Counted from the stretch's first letter, positions 1-9,071 are shown. The stretch is 64,000 nt of DNA from Pelagivirga sediminicola (GCF_003072125.1 NZ_QCYH01000006.1:1-64000); one strand, 5' to 3'. Numbers and translations are program-made. The notes: generated by a model from the sequence alone, not told the origin.

Positions 1-2
1 GC

Positions 3-95
3 ACCATGGCGCTTGGTGCCCCGTCACTGGCCTGGTTTTACGCCGCCGCGTGGCCGGTTTTTACTCCGCCGTTGACATTTGAGGCGCGCATTTAA
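3..95 (+). CDS. Possible C-terminal end of an upstream gene (partial)
   Basis: A reading frame open from the left edge encodes about 30 residues and ends with TAA at 93-95. The tail contains a hydrophobic aromatic stretch (LAWFYAAAWPVF). I do not recognise the protein. It would overlap the TTG at 79 of the next gene by 17 nt. Because only 30 codons are visible, this may be a chance open frame. Confidence 0.25.
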   Translation, partial: TMALGAPSLAWFYAAAWPVFTPPLTFEARI

Positions 96-897
96 GAAAT
101 ACTACCGAATTCTGGAAGTCCGAACTGCGCGCTGTGCCTTCGATTTCGGAAATAGCCTTCGATTGGCAAAGGCCCTTGGAATTTTCTGCGTTGTATCGAC
201 CCTCTTCTGTTTCGCGGGCTCAGCCATCGCGTCCGTTCCCAGCTGCGATATGGCGGCGCGGGCGGCCTCTGAGAGAACAGGGGTTCCGGTCCGGATACTC
301 CAGGCAGTCACGCGAACCGAGACGGGCCGTGGAAGACTTGAAGCGCTCGCTCCCTGGCCGTGGACCGTCAACATGGAGGGCGTCGGGAAATGGTTCAACT
401 CACGCGATGAGGCGCTGAAATACGTGGAAGAAAAGTACCATGCAGGATCGAGAAGTTTCGACGTCGGGTGTTTTCAGATCAACTACAAGTGGCACGGAGG
501 GAATTTCGCCTCCCTATTTGATATGTTCGATCCCAACGCAAACGCGCTTTATGCCGCTCGCTTCCTGGAGACGCTGTACATTGAGAAAGGGGACTGGCTG
601 GACGCGGCAGCTGCGTATCACTCGCGAACAGACAAATATGCGCTTAAATATCGCAAACGGGTGGAGCAGATCCTTCGTTCGGTTCCCGGCCAACACGTCG
701 TGTTGGCATCGCACGCTCCACCTAGATTGAATTCACGCGAACCTGCGGTTTACCGGGCGGAAAGTGGCCGCGTCGCGGAGAATAATTATCCACTTTTGCA
801 AGCGAGCAGCCGGAAAGCGCCCTTTGGGTCACTGGTTCCTTTGGCAGAATCAGATGCCACTGCATCCGGTTTCTTTGCCGCAGCCAGTGAGGAATGA
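79..897 (+). CDS. Lytic transglycosylase, SLT domain, flagellar-cluster type
   Basis: This is a periplasmic peptidoglycan-cleaving enzyme, probably used to open the murein layer for the flagellar rod. The mature part has the SLT-like fold signatures: TRTETGRG near residue 80 with the likely catalytic Glu, then FDVGCFQIN, and AAAYHSR near residue 178. A hydrophobic signal segment ends at AIAS near residue 51. The TTG at 79 leaves an unusually long, arginine-rich extension before the signal, and no ribosome binding site is evident. The in-frame TTG at 163 (Met-Ala-Lys-Ala-Leu) would give a normal signal peptide and may be the true start. The stop overlaps the ATG of flhA (ATGA), so the two genes are coupled. 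Function is inferred from the domain and context. Confidence 0.85.
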   Translation: MRRAFKKYYRILEVRTARCAFDFGNSLRLAKALGIFCVVSTLFCFAGSAIASVPSCDMAARAASERTGVPVRILQAVTRTETGRGRLEALAPWPWTVNMEGVGKWFNSRDEALKYVEEKYHAGSRSFDVGCFQINYKWHGGNFASLFDMFDPNANALYAARFLETLYIEKGDWLDAAAAYHSRTDKYALKYRKRVEQILRSVPGQHVVLASHAPPRLNSREPAVYRAESGRVAENNYPLLQASSRKAPFGSLVPLAESDATASGFFAAASEE

Positions 898-2984
898 AAG
901 AGATGATTTCCGTCCGCGAGATTTTTCAACCGACCGTCCTTCTGGCGTTGGCGCTGATGGCGATCATCGTTATGATGATCCTGCCGGTTCCGTCATGGGT
1001 CTTGGACGTGGGGCTTGCGGCCTCGTTCGCGCTGGCAATCCTGATCTTCACGATCACGCTTTTCATCGAACGCCCCCTGGATTTTTCGTCGTTTCCGACA
1101 ATCCTGCTCGCGTCCCTGATGCTTCGCCTGTCGCTGAATGTCTCTTCGACAAAGCTGATTATCGGGCAGGGACACACGGGAACGGATGCGGCGGGCGGCG
1201 TGATCGAAGGCTTTGCCAGTTTCGTCATGGGCGGCAGCGTGTTTCTGGGGCTGGTTGTCTTCGGTGTCCTGATGATCGTGAATTTCATGGTCATCACCAA
1301 AGGCGCCGCACGGATGGCCGAGGTCGGCGCGCGGTTCGCCCTGGACGGGATGCCGGGCAAGCAACTGGCCATCGACAGCGACATGTCGGCCGGCGCCATC
1401 GATCATGCCGAAGCGCGCGACAGGCGGGATCGCGAGCAGCAGGAGACGACCTTTTTCGGCTCGCTTGATGGCGCCTCCAAATTTGTCAAAGGCGATGCGG
1501 TTGCAGGGCTTCTGATCACGTTGCTGAATCTCGTGATGGGTCTTGTGATGGGCATCGTTGTGCATGACATGCCGCTGGCGACCGCCTTTGAAACCTACAC
1601 GATCCTCACCGTCGGCGATGGTCTGGTGACGCAGATACCGGCCGTCATAATCTCGATCGCCTCCGCGCTTTTGCTGGCCCGCGGCGGAAGCACCGGCGCG
1701 ACCGACCTGGCCCTTGCGGCCCAAATGGGGCGGCATCCGGCGGCTTTGGGCACGGTGGCGGTGCTGATGATCCTTTTCGCATTGGTGCCCGGGCTTCCCT
1801 TCGTGCCGTTCATGATTGGCGGCCTCGGGTTGGGCGCGACGGCGATCATGTCCTACAAGCGGGCCAAGGCGGCGAAAACCCGTGAGGCCACGCCCGTGTC
1901 TTCCAAAGAGAGCAAGGCCGAAAAATCGTTGGGCGATATACTGGAGCTGGACGACATTCATGTCGAATTCGCGCCGGATCTGGTCAATCTCGTGCTGGAT
2001 CCGGGCACCGGGCTGGATGCGCGCATTGCGAACATGCGCACGCATGTCGCGACGCATTATGGCCTGATCCTGCCGGAGATCCGGCTTACGGATGATCCTG
2101 CGCTTGCCGGCGGCAGCTACGTGATCCGCGTGCAAGGTGTCGAGCAGGGGCAGGCCCGTTTGCAAATTGATCATGTCCTGCTGCTGGACCCGGCTAGCAC
2201 CGAGGGTCTGCCCCCCGGCGAGACGGTGTCCGAGCCGGTATATGGCGCGCCGGCCAGGTGGATACCTGCCCGCAATCAGGACGATGTGGCCCTGTCCGGC
2301 GCCACGATCATTGCGCCCACCGAGGTGCTGGCAACCCATCTTCTGGAGGTGATCAGACGGAACCTGAGCCGGCTTCTGACGATGAAGGCGATGCGGCGAC
2401 TTCTGGATGAGATGGTCAATCTGAGCGATCCGGCCCGGTCCGAAGCCAACCGGAAGATGCTGGATGAGATGATCCCCGATCGCGTCCCTGCCGATCTTCT
2501 CCACGCCGTGCTGCGGCTTTTGCTGGCCGAGCAGGTTTCGGTCCGCAACCTGCCCTTGATCATCGAGGCAACCGCCGAGGCGCGGCAGATGTTCCAGTCG
2601 CCGGAGGCGATTTGCGAGCATGTGCGCCAGCGGCTGGGGTTCCAGCTTGTGGCCAATCTGCAGCGCGAGGATGGAACGCTGCCCTTGATCCAGCTGGCAC
2701 CCGAATGGGAGGACAATTTTCAGACCTACCAGATGGATCAGGATCGCGGGCGGCTGGATGTCGCGCTTCCGCCGGAGCTGTTCAACATGTTGACCGCGTC
2801 CGTCGCGGGCGAGGTCGCACGCGCGGCGGATATGGGGATATTTCCCGCAATCGTGACATCGACAGCGCGCCGCAGGTTTCTGCGCACCGTCTTGTCGGCC
2901 AAGAATATCAGCAATCCGGTCCTGTCCTTCGAAGAGATCGGCGTAGAGGCGCAGCCGTCGCTTGTCGGTGTGGTCGCGGCGTGA
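894..2984 (+). CDS. flhA: Flagellar biosynthesis protein FlhA
   Basis: FlhA forms the cytoplasmic nonameric ring of the flagellar type III export gate. The 696 residues match the usual family length. The N-terminal half carries about eight membrane segments. The FHIPEP-family signature lies at residues 78-90 (RLSLNVSSTKLII). A charged linker near residues 320-345 leads to the cytoplasmic substrate- and chaperone-docking domain. The gene starts within the stop of the transglycosylase and ends in a GTGA overlap with fliR, so transglycosylase-flhA-fliR-flhB reads as one operon. No damage is seen. Confidence 0.97.
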   Translation: MKEMISVREIFQPTVLLALALMAIIVMMILPVPSWVLDVGLAASFALAILIFTITLFIERPLDFSSFPTILLASLMLRLSLNVSSTKLIIGQGHTGTDAAGGVIEGFASFVMGGSVFLGLVVFGVLMIVNFMVITKGAARMAEVGARFALDGMPGKQLAIDSDMSAGAIDHAEARDRRDREQQETTFFGSLDGASKFVKGDAVAGLLITLLNLVMGLVMGIVVHDMPLATAFETYTILTVGDGLVTQIPAVIISIASALLLARGGSTGATDLALAAQMGRHPAALGTVAVLMILFALVPGLPFVPFMIGGLGLGATAIMSYKRAKAAKTREATPVSSKESKAEKSLGDILELDDIHVEFAPDLVNLVLDPGTGLDARIANMRTHVATHYGLILPEIRLTDDPALAGGSYVIRVQGVEQGQARLQIDHVLLLDPASTEGLPPGETVSEPVYGAPARWIPARNQDDVALSGATIIAPTEVLATHLLEVIRRNLSRLLTMKAMRRLLDEMVNLSDPARSEANRKMLDEMIPDRVPADLLHAVLRLLLAEQVSVRNLPLIIEATAEARQMFQSPEAICEHVRQRLGFQLVANLQREDGTLPLIQLAPEWEDNFQTYQMDQDRGRLDVALPPELFNMLTASVAGEVARAADMGIFPAIVTSTARRRFLRTVLSAKNISNPVLSFEEIGVEAQPSLVGVVAA

Positions 2985-3754
2985 ACGGGTTGGCGCAACT
3001 TCTGCAGATCAGCCAGGATATGCTGTGGTTGCACGCAATCGTCTTCTTCCGCGTTGGCCCCATCATGGCGCTTTTCCCCGGATTCGGCGAACGGCAGGTG
3101 CCGGTGCGCGTGAAGCTGGTTCTGTCGCTGGCGTTCACTGCCGTCGTGGCGCCGGCCGCGCAATCCCATGTGGACCCGGGTGCGGCGGCCGATCTGACCC
3201 TCGGCTGGATCATCATTGCAGAGACCGCGACCGGCCTGATGATCGGCCTCGGGCTGCGTCTGTTCCTGCTGGCCTTGCAGACCGCCGGATCGATGGCAGC
3301 GCAGGCGACATCGCTGTCGCAAATCCTGGGATCGGCGGGGGCCACGCCGCTGCCGGCCATTGGTCACGTGTTGACGATGGGAGGGATCGCGCTGGCGATG
3401 ATCCTGAAACTGCACGTGCATGTCGCCTATATGGTGATCGCGACCTACGCGATTTTCCCGGTCGGCGAGTTGCCCGATGCCGGCGCCGCCTCGCAATGGG
3501 GCATTGCGCAGGTTGCGGGCTCGTTTTCGCTGGCATTCAGCCTGGCGGCGCCTTTCGTGCTGATATCGGTGCTGTATAACCTGACCCTTGGCATCATAAA
3601 CCGTGCAATGCCGCAGATGATGGTGGTCTTCGTCGGCGCGCCGGTCATCACGGCGGGCGGTCTGGTTTTGTTGTTCCTGCTGGCGCCGGTCATGCTGGGG
3701 CTCTGGGGGGCCGCGCTGCAGGAGTTCATTGCCAATCCGTTCGGGTCGCGCTGA
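2981..3754 (+). CDS. fliR: Flagellar biosynthetic protein FliR
   Basis: FliR is a core export-gate subunit that co-assembles with FliP and FliQ. I place the start at GTG 2981, which overlaps the flhA stop as GTGA and gives 257 residues, typical for FliR. The frame stays open further upstream inside flhA, but that part is not FliR-like. The protein is almost entirely hydrophobic with several membrane segments, a FFRVGPIMALFPGFG-type N-terminus and a conserved MPQMMVVFVGAP segment near residue 210. The stop overlaps the flhB start (TGATG). Confidence 0.94.
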   Translation: MNGLAQLLQISQDMLWLHAIVFFRVGPIMALFPGFGERQVPVRVKLVLSLAFTAVVAPAAQSHVDPGAAADLTLGWIIIAETATGLMIGLGLRLFLLALQTAGSMAAQATSLSQILGSAGATPLPAIGHVLTMGGIALAMILKLHVHVAYMVIATYAIFPVGELPDAGAASQWGIAQVAGSFSLAFSLAAPFVLISVLYNLTLGIINRAMPQMMVVFVGAPVITAGGLVLLFLLAPVMLGLWGAALQEFIANPFGSR

Positions 3755-4839
3755 TGTCCGGACAGTCCGACGATGCCGAAAAAAGCCATGAGCCGACCCA
3801 GCACAAGCTGGATGAGGCCCGCAAGAAAGGCGAATTGGCAAGGTCAGCGGATCTGACCGCCGCGGCCGCTTATGTGGGCATCCTGTTGACCGGAATGGCA
3901 ATCGGCGCGCAGTCGGTCACGTATGTCTCCAGTCGGTTGATGGTCCTGATCGATCAGGCGGACGGATTGTCGAAGCTGATTTTCGACGGTCACGCCTCGG
4001 CGCCCGTCGGCGGCTTCATGGGTGTTGTCGCTCTGGGGCTTCTGGCGTGGTTCATGGTGCCCGCCGCATTGGCGCTGCTCAGTCTTTTCGCGACCCGCAC
4101 GCTGGTGTTTGCCCCGGCTAAGCTTGAGCTAAAGGGCTCGCGCATCAATCCGATTTCCAATGCCAAGAACAAGTTCGGCCCCAGCGGCCTGTTCGAGTTC
4201 GCAAAGAGCTTCGTCAAGCTCGTGGTTTATTCGGTCGCGTTGGGATTGTTTCTGAAGTGGCGCCTGCCGGCATTGGAGAGCGCGCTTTACTCCGAACCCG
4301 GCGGCATTGGCGCGCTGCTTGCACAGGTGTTGATGGAGTTCATGTTGATCGTCTGTCTCGTGGCGATCTGCATCGGCGTGCTTGATTTCCTGTGGCAGCA
4401 TTTTGATCACCAGCGCAAGAACCGGATGTCCCACCAGGAGGTGCGGGACGAGTTCAAGCAGCAGGAGGGCGATCCGCACATGAAGAACGAGCGGCGCTCT
4501 CGCGGCGCCCGCATAGCACAGGAGCAGATGATGGCGGATGTGCCGACCGCCGATGTGATCGTCGTCAATCCCACGCATTACGCCGTTGCCTTGAAATGGA
4601 GCCGCGCACCGGGTGCGGCGCCTGAATGTGTGGCAAAAGGGGTCGATCACGTCGCTCTGGCGATCCGCGATCTGGCCATGCAGCATGGTGTCCCGATCCG
4701 CCACGATCCGCCGACGGCCCGCGCGCTTCATGCGACGACGGAAATCGGTCAGCAGATCGATCCGGATCACTATCGCGCCGTCGCCGCGGCGATCAGGTTC
4801 GCGGAAACGATGCGGCGCCGCGCGAGGGGCCGCGCATGA
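3754..4839 (+). CDS. flhB: Flagellar biosynthesis protein FlhB
   Basis: FlhB is the export-gate switch protein that changes substrate specificity from rod/hook to filament proteins, acting together with FliK. The 361 residues comprise an N-terminal region with four membrane segments and a cytoplasmic domain. The autocleavage motif NPTH is present at about residues 272-275 and is followed by YAVALKW, so self-cleavage should be possible. The start ATG overlaps the fliR stop, and the stop overlaps the next ATG (ATGA). The gene is intact, although its partner fliK in this window is broken. Confidence 0.97.
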   Translation: MSGQSDDAEKSHEPTQHKLDEARKKGELARSADLTAAAAYVGILLTGMAIGAQSVTYVSSRLMVLIDQADGLSKLIFDGHASAPVGGFMGVVALGLLAWFMVPAALALLSLFATRTLVFAPAKLELKGSRINPISNAKNKFGPSGLFEFAKSFVKLVVYSVALGLFLKWRLPALESALYSEPGGIGALLAQVLMEFMLIVCLVAICIGVLDFLWQHFDHQRKNRMSHQEVRDEFKQQEGDPHMKNERRSRGARIAQEQMMADVPTADVIVVNPTHYAVALKWSRAPGAAPECVAKGVDHVALAIRDLAMQHGVPIRHDPPTARALHATTEIGQQIDPDHYRAVAAAIRFAETMRRRARGRA

Positions 4840-5255
4840 GCGGCCTTGATAAATTGAAACATGCCACGCAGGCGGCCTATCAGGCCGAGCAGGCCAAGCT
4901 GCGTGACATCGTCCGGCAAGAGACCGAATTGCGCCGCGCCCTCGCGGATCTGGATGCACGCAGGCAGGCCGCGCAAGCCTTGCCCGCGGATGATCTGGCG
5001 GCGCCGCGCGCGATTGGCGCGGATGTGCTTTGGCAGGGCTGGACGCAGCGGACGCGGCGGGAATTGAACGTCCGCCTGGCTCAGGTGCTGGTCCGAAAGG
5101 CTGATCGTATGTCGGCGATGACCCAGGCGTTCGGCCGTGCCCAGGTGGCCGCGGTTCTGGTGGATGACGAAAAAACGGCCCTGCGCCGGAAAGCGCAGGA
5201 CCGTGAACAGCTGAGATTGCAGGAGCTGGCGCTGCTGCGCCGTTACATGTCCTGA
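4836..5255 (+). CDS. FliJ-like flagellar coiled-coil protein
   Basis: This small, charged, Glu/Gln/Arg-rich protein of 139 residues is predicted to be mostly coiled coil (for example residues 5-50 and 95-135). The start is the ATG at 4836, coupled to the flhB stop. Position and composition resemble FliJ, the general chaperone that links the FliI ATPase to FlhA, but FliJ is poorly conserved and I see no diagnostic motif. Its 3' end overlaps the convergent fliL by 13 nt. The coding call is firm; the function is inferred from context. Confidence 0.7.
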   Translation: MSGLDKLKHATQAAYQAEQAKLRDIVRQETELRRALADLDARRQAAQALPADDLAAPRAIGADVLWQGWTQRTRRELNVRLAQVLVRKADRMSAMTQAFGRAQVAAVLVDDEKTALRRKAQDREQLRLQELALLRRYMS

Positions 5256-5776
5256 CGCGTGATGTCGGTGATGAGCACGCCCTTGACGTCCGGCCCCAGC
5301 GTTTTCCGCGCCACCTCAAGCAAACCGTTTCGAAGCGATCCAAGCTTGCCGGTATCGGTAAACGTGCCGCGAAAGCCGCCCATGTTGGCGTGATCGAAAA
5401 GCACCCGCAAGAATTCGTCCCGGATCTTTGGCTCGCGCAGATAGACCATCTCGGATTGCCCTTTCAGGACTTCGAGGCTGAGCGACATCACCACGACCGA
5501 CTCCAGCCGGTCGGGGCTGACGATGGGCACCACGAACTGGTTGTTGAGCTTGATATACTCCCGATCGCCCGGCCCTGCGGACCTGTCGTGATCGGTCAAT
5601 TCGCGCGGCGCAGCGGTGTCTGCGCCGGACGCGGGGAGGGTGCCCGCGTCCTCCGCCGGGATGGCCGCCGCCGGCGCCTCTGCGGCGGCGTCCGGGGCGG
5701 GACGCAGCATCAGGCCCGCGCCCACGCCGCCGCCAAGGCCGAGCAGAAGCAGTATGAGGGGGATGAGCAACTTCAT
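5243..5776 (-). CDS. fliL: Flagellar basal body-associated protein FliL
   Basis: FliL is a single-pass inner-membrane protein near the stator that supports motor torque. I set the start at ATG 5776 (MKLLIPLILLLLGLGGG), giving 177 residues: a short N-terminus, one membrane helix, an acidic/Ala-rich linker and the periplasmic SPFH-like domain (YIKLNNQFVVPIV around residue 65; RNGLLEVARKTLG near residue 155). It is the last gene of the minus-strand operon that begins with flgB, with flgH 10 nt upstream. Confidence 0.88.
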   Translation of the reverse strand: MKLLIPLILLLLGLGGGVGAGLMLRPAPDAAAEAPAAAIPAEDAGTLPASGADTAAPRELTDHDRSAGPGDREYIKLNNQFVVPIVSPDRLESVVVMSLSLEVLKGQSEMVYLREPKIRDEFLRVLFDHANMGGFRGTFTDTGKLGSLRNGLLEVARKTLGPDVKGVLITDITRQDM

Positions 5777-5786
5777 GTCTGTCCTT

Positions 5787-6515
5787 TCAGAACGGCAGGA
5801 CCGCGTCCAGCACCTGCTGGCCGATGCGGGGCTGCTGCATGTCCGAGATCTGCCCGCGTCCGCCATAGGAAATGCGGGCCGAGGCGATCTTGTCATAAGT
5901 GATCTCGTTGCGACGCGAGATGTCTTCGGGCCGCACGTAGCCGGTCACGAGAAGCTCGCGCATCTCGTAGTTGACGCGCACTTCCTGGCTGCCCTGAATG
6001 GAAAGAACGCCATTGGGCAGCACCTGCATGATGGTCGCGGCAACCCGCAAGGTCAGCTCCTCGCGGCGGCTGACGGACCCGTTGCCGCCTGATTTGCTGG
6101 CCGAATTGATGGAAACGGAATCGGCCATGCTGGCCCCGTCCGGCAACTTGCGATCCACCCGCTGCGGCAGTCCGAACAGCTGCGGGATCCCGAGGCTTTC
6201 GGATCCGCTTCGCGAGCGCGATGTCGAATTCGAAATCTCGGCCTCGTCGTCGATCTCGATGACGACGGTCAGGATGTCGCCGCGTTTCATCGCGCGGCGG
6301 TCGCCCAGAAGCGATTGGCGGCCCGCATTCCACAAGGACGCCTGATCGACCTTGCGGCCGTAAAGGGTGGTTTCAGGCAGGCCGGGGCTGAACATCGCCG
6401 CCTGCTCGGGCGATTCGGAAATGGGCGTGAAATCGGGCGCCTTGCCGATATGGCCTGCGCGGCCGCAAGCGGCGATTCCCAGGATCAGACAAAAACCGAT
6501 AAGATTGGTGCGCAT
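5787..6515 (-). CDS. flgH: Flagellar L-ring lipoprotein FlgH
   Basis: FlgH forms the outer-membrane L-ring bushing of the basal body. The 242 residues begin with a lipoprotein signal whose lipobox is LGIAAC (Cys17). The FlgH core is clear: DILTVVIEIDDEAEISNSTS near residue 80 and the C-terminal VRPEDISRRNEITYDKIASA and ISYGGRG segments. It lies between flgA and fliL in the minus-strand operon and appears intact. Confidence 0.95.
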   Translation of the reverse strand: MRTNLIGFCLILGIAACGRAGHIGKAPDFTPISESPEQAAMFSPGLPETTLYGRKVDQASLWNAGRQSLLGDRRAMKRGDILTVVIEIDDEAEISNSTSRSRSGSESLGIPQLFGLPQRVDRKLPDGASMADSVSINSASKSGGNGSVSRREELTLRVAATIMQVLPNGVLSIQGSQEVRVNYEMRELLVTGYVRPEDISRRNEITYDKIASARISYGGRGQISDMQQPRIGQQVLDAVLPF

Positions 6516-6526
6516 TGCGCGGCCTC

Positions 6527-6949
6527 CTAATATGAAACGTGAACGCGGCCATCGGGCATGACCTGCCCGGACACGGTGATGCGGGACGACATGTTCATCA
6601 CGCGCACGGTCTCGCCGGGGCCCGCGCGCGACAGGCTGCGCCCTTCGGCCGTGATGCTGAGGCCGGACTGGTCATAGACCAGCGCGATGATCTGGTTGCG
6701 CTCGACCAGCGCGGGCGGGCCGACATCGCCGGGGCGGATGGGCCGGCCGGCATAGAGCGCGACGCGCGCCTCCTGTCCGGCGATCAGGGCGGGGTCCGAA
6801 ATGGCGCCGACGACATCGACGTCCTTGACCACCAGATCCTGCGCGGTGATCAGGGTTTGGGCGCGGATGGTGCGGGCGGCCAGCACGGTGTCGGCGGTGG
6901 CCGGGGCAGCGACCAAAAGCCAGCCAAGCGTTGCAAGATACCGCATCAA
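6527..6949 (-). CDS. flgA: Flagellar P-ring assembly chaperone FlgA
   Basis: FlgA is a periplasmic chaperone for P-ring (FlgI) assembly. The 140-residue protein is short compared with enterobacterial FlgA but usual for this group. It has a signal peptide ending near TAD, an SAF-type domain (AARTIRAQTLITAQDLVV; AGRPIRPGDVG) and the conserved end with GETVRVMNMSSR and VSGQVMPDG. The start overlaps the flgG stop by 4 nt. No flgI is present in the window. Confidence 0.88.
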   Translation of the reverse strand: MMRYLATLGWLLVAAPATADTVLAARTIRAQTLITAQDLVVKDVDVVGAISDPALIAGQEARVALYAGRPIRPGDVGPPALVERNQIIALVYDQSGLSITAEGRSLSRAGPGETVRVMNMSSRITVSGQVMPDGRVHVSY

Positions 6950-7731
6950 CGCACCTGCGCCGTGGCGCCCATCATCTGGTCGGCCGCGGATATCACCTTT
7001 GAATTCAGCTCGTAGCCGCGCTGCGCCTCGATCAGTTCGGTGACTTCGCGCACGGGGTCGACCGAGCTGTCCTCAAGATACCCCTGCCGCAGCGTGCCCA
7101 GCCCGTCCTGCCCCGGCGTGGTGCTGAGCGCGGGGCCCGACGCCTCGGTCTCGGTAAAGAGGTTGCTGCCGCGCGCCTCCAGCCCCTTGGGGTTGGTGAA
7201 ATTGGCCATGGTGAACTGGCCCAGAAGCTGCGCTTCGATGTTGTTCTGGAAATAGGCGTACACCTCGCCCTCGGCATTGATGGATATGCTGCGCGCATCG
7301 TCCGGAATCACGATTTCGGGCGCCACGGGAAACCCGTCGGACGTGACGATGACGCCCTCGGCCGAGCGCTTGAGCGCGCCGTCGCGGGTATAGCCGATCT
7401 CGCCTGACGGAAGCTGCACCTCCAGATATCCGTTGCCGTCGATCGCCACGTCCAGATCGCCATTCGTCGCCGAAAGCGAGCCTTGCGCCAGATGCACCGA
7501 AACGGCGGCCGGGCGCACGCCAAGGCCCAGTTGCACGCCCGTCGGCAGAACGGTGCCATCGGCCGCGTTGATGCTGCCGGCGCGGCTGAGTTGTTGATAG
7601 TGCAGATCGGCAAATTCGGCGCGGCGCGCGTTGTAGCCGGTGGTCGACATGTTCGCGAGGTTGTTCGAGATCGTCTCGACCCGCATCTGCTGGGCCGCCA
7701 TGCCGGTCGCGGCGATTTTCAGGGCACGCAT
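6946..7731 (-). CDS. flgG: Flagellar distal rod protein FlgG
   Basis: FlgG builds the distal rod. The 261 residues show the rod/hook N-terminal motif (ISNNLANMSTTGYNARR) and the C-terminal helix with the QRGYELNSKVI motif, in which Tyr follows QRG. Both ends needed for coaxial packing are present. It lies downstream of the damaged flgF, whose early stop may reduce translational coupling into this gene. Confidence 0.96.
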   Translation of the reverse strand: MRALKIAATGMAAQQMRVETISNNLANMSTTGYNARRAEFADLHYQQLSRAGSINAADGTVLPTGVQLGLGVRPAAVSVHLAQGSLSATNGDLDVAIDGNGYLEVQLPSGEIGYTRDGALKRSAEGVIVTSDGFPVAPEIVIPDDARSISINAEGEVYAYFQNNIEAQLLGQFTMANFTNPKGLEARGSNLFTETEASGPALSTTPGQDGLGTLRQGYLEDSSVDPVREVTELIEAQRGYELNSKVISAADQMMGATAQVR

Positions 7732-7741
7732 GTGGTGTCTC

Positions 7742-8461
7742 CTATCTGGATTGGATCAGGGTCTGCATCGCGGTGCGAATGCGTTTGTCTTCGTTTTCGA
7801 GAAAGCTCTGGCCCATCTCTTAGGCGCGCTGGATTTCGATCATCCGCGCCATCTGGCCGATGGGATCGACATTGGCGCCCTCAAGGAACCCTTGCAGGAT
7901 GCGCCCGCCTTCGGCCGGCTCGTACCCGGCATCCGCGCGGAACATGACGCCGTCCTCGCGGATCATCTGCGTCCGGTCGAGAGGCTGGACCAGCCCGATC
8001 TGGGCCAGCGGGCGTCCGTCATCGCTGACCGTGCCGTCGGGCGAGACGGCCAGATTTGCGGCATCCGGCGGGATGAATACCGGCGCGCCACCCGCATCCA
8101 GCACGCGGAACCCGTCATTGGTAATCATGTCGCCGTCGGCCGAGACCGAAAAACTGCCCGCGCGGGTCAGACGCTCGCCCGCAGGCGTTTCGATCAGGAA
8201 AAACCCGTCGCCCTCCACGGCGAAGTCCAGTGTGCCGCCGGTTTGCGTCAGCGCACCTTGCAACATCGACGTGTTGCGCACATTCGCCGTTGCCATCGAC
8301 AGCGAGGGCCCCTCGGGCAGCCGGGCGACATGCTCGGAAAAGATCAGCCCCTCCTGGCGGTACCCGGTCGTCGCCGCGTTCGCGATGTTGTTGGCGACGA
8401 CCTGCATTTCCCGCATCAACCCCGACTGGCGCGTGAGGGTCGTGTAACCTGCATTTTCCAT
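7742..8461 (-). pseudogene. flgF: flgF, flagellar rod protein, with in-frame nonsense codon
   Basis: FlgF is a proximal rod protein. The N-terminal rod signature is present (VVANNIANAATTGYRQEG), and the frame continues normally to residue 213, where TAA at 7820-7822 interrupts it. The next 25 codons, in the same frame, still encode the expected C-terminus (EMGQSFLENEDKRIR, then MQTLIQSR) before the true stop at 7742-7744. The stop replaces the Tyr of QRxYE, which is intact in FlgG (QRGYE) and FlgC (QRSYE) here. One base change from TAC or TAT explains it. The lost helix is needed for rod packing, so the product is probably inactive, unless this is a sequencing error or the codon is suppressed. 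Confidence 0.9.
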
Positions 8462-8462
8462 C

Positions 8463-8732
8463 TCAGCCTCCTATGATCAGCGGTATCAGCCGGTCCTGAA
8501 AGAACGACACCAGCGTCGTGGTCATGAACCCCATCGAGACCCAGAAGACCGCGACGATGGCCGCCAGCTTGGGCACGAATGTCAGTGTCATTTCCTGGAT
8601 TGACGTCAGGGCCTGGAAAAGGCCCACGGTCAGGCCCGCGATCAGCGCGACCGTCAGGATGGGGACCGAGATCATCACCGCGACCCACAATCCCTGGCGC
8701 AGGGTGTCGTAAAATATCACTTCGCTTTGCAT
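8463..8732 (-). CDS. fliQ: Flagellar biosynthetic protein FliQ
   Basis: FliQ is a small export-gate subunit with two membrane helices. The 89 residues have the family pattern VILTVALIAGLTVGLFQ-like first helix, the QALTSIQEMTLTFVPKL loop and a second helix. It sits between fliE and flgF in the minus-strand operon. The fliP partner is not in the window. Confidence 0.95.
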   Translation of the reverse strand: MQSEVIFYDTLRQGLWVAVMISVPILTVALIAGLTVGLFQALTSIQEMTLTFVPKLAAIVAVFWVSMGFMTTTLVSFFQDRLIPLIIGG

Positions 8733-8736
8733 GGCG

Positions 8737-9027
8737 TCAGACCGGCATCCGCAGGATTTCCTGATAGGCTTCGACCACCTTGTCCCGCACGCTGATCGCC
8801 GTCTCGACGGCCAGCTCGGTCTGGGCGAGCGCCTGAACCAGGGCGTGCGGATCGGCGCCGGTGGTCATGGCGGCCTTGGCCGTGGCCTCGCTTTCCTGCA
8901 AGGTTGCCGCGAAATCGCGGGCCAGATCAGCGGCCATCTGGGCCGGGCCGCCTTGGGTGGCCTTCGGCTCGGTTGCGGGGCGGGCGGCAGAGTATCTGCC
9001 TGCGGCACTGAGGGCGCTGAGTTCCAT
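8737..9027 (-). CDS. fliE: Flagellar hook-basal body adaptor FliE
   Basis: FliE links the MS-ring/export gate to the rod. The 96-residue protein has a variable N-terminus and the conserved C-terminal part (ALAQTELAVETAISVRDKVVEAYQEILRMPV region, about residues 66-96). It is separated from fliQ by only a few bases and belongs to the flgB operon. Confidence 0.92.
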   Translation of the reverse strand: MELSALSAAGRYSAARPATEPKATQGGPAQMAADLARDFAATLQESEATAKAAMTTGADPHALVQALAQTELAVETAISVRDKVVEAYQEILRMPV

Positions 9028-9071
9028 TCTGGAAGTCCTTTCTGTTGTGGGCTTTGTTCGGTTGTTGGATA

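Noticed and set aside
779..797. TTATCCACT-like sequence resembling a DnaA box
   Set aside because: It is a single imperfect match inside the transglycosylase gene, far from dnaA and without a cluster.
993..2621. Long open frame antisense to flhA
   Set aside because: It is a high-GC shadow of the intact flhA gene with no recognisable domains and a His/Arg/Gln-rich composition.
7820..7822. Reading the flgF stop as the natural end of a shorter protein
   Set aside because: The downstream 25 codons still encode the conserved C-terminus in frame, and the stop replaces an invariant-type Tyr seen in FlgG and FlgC here.
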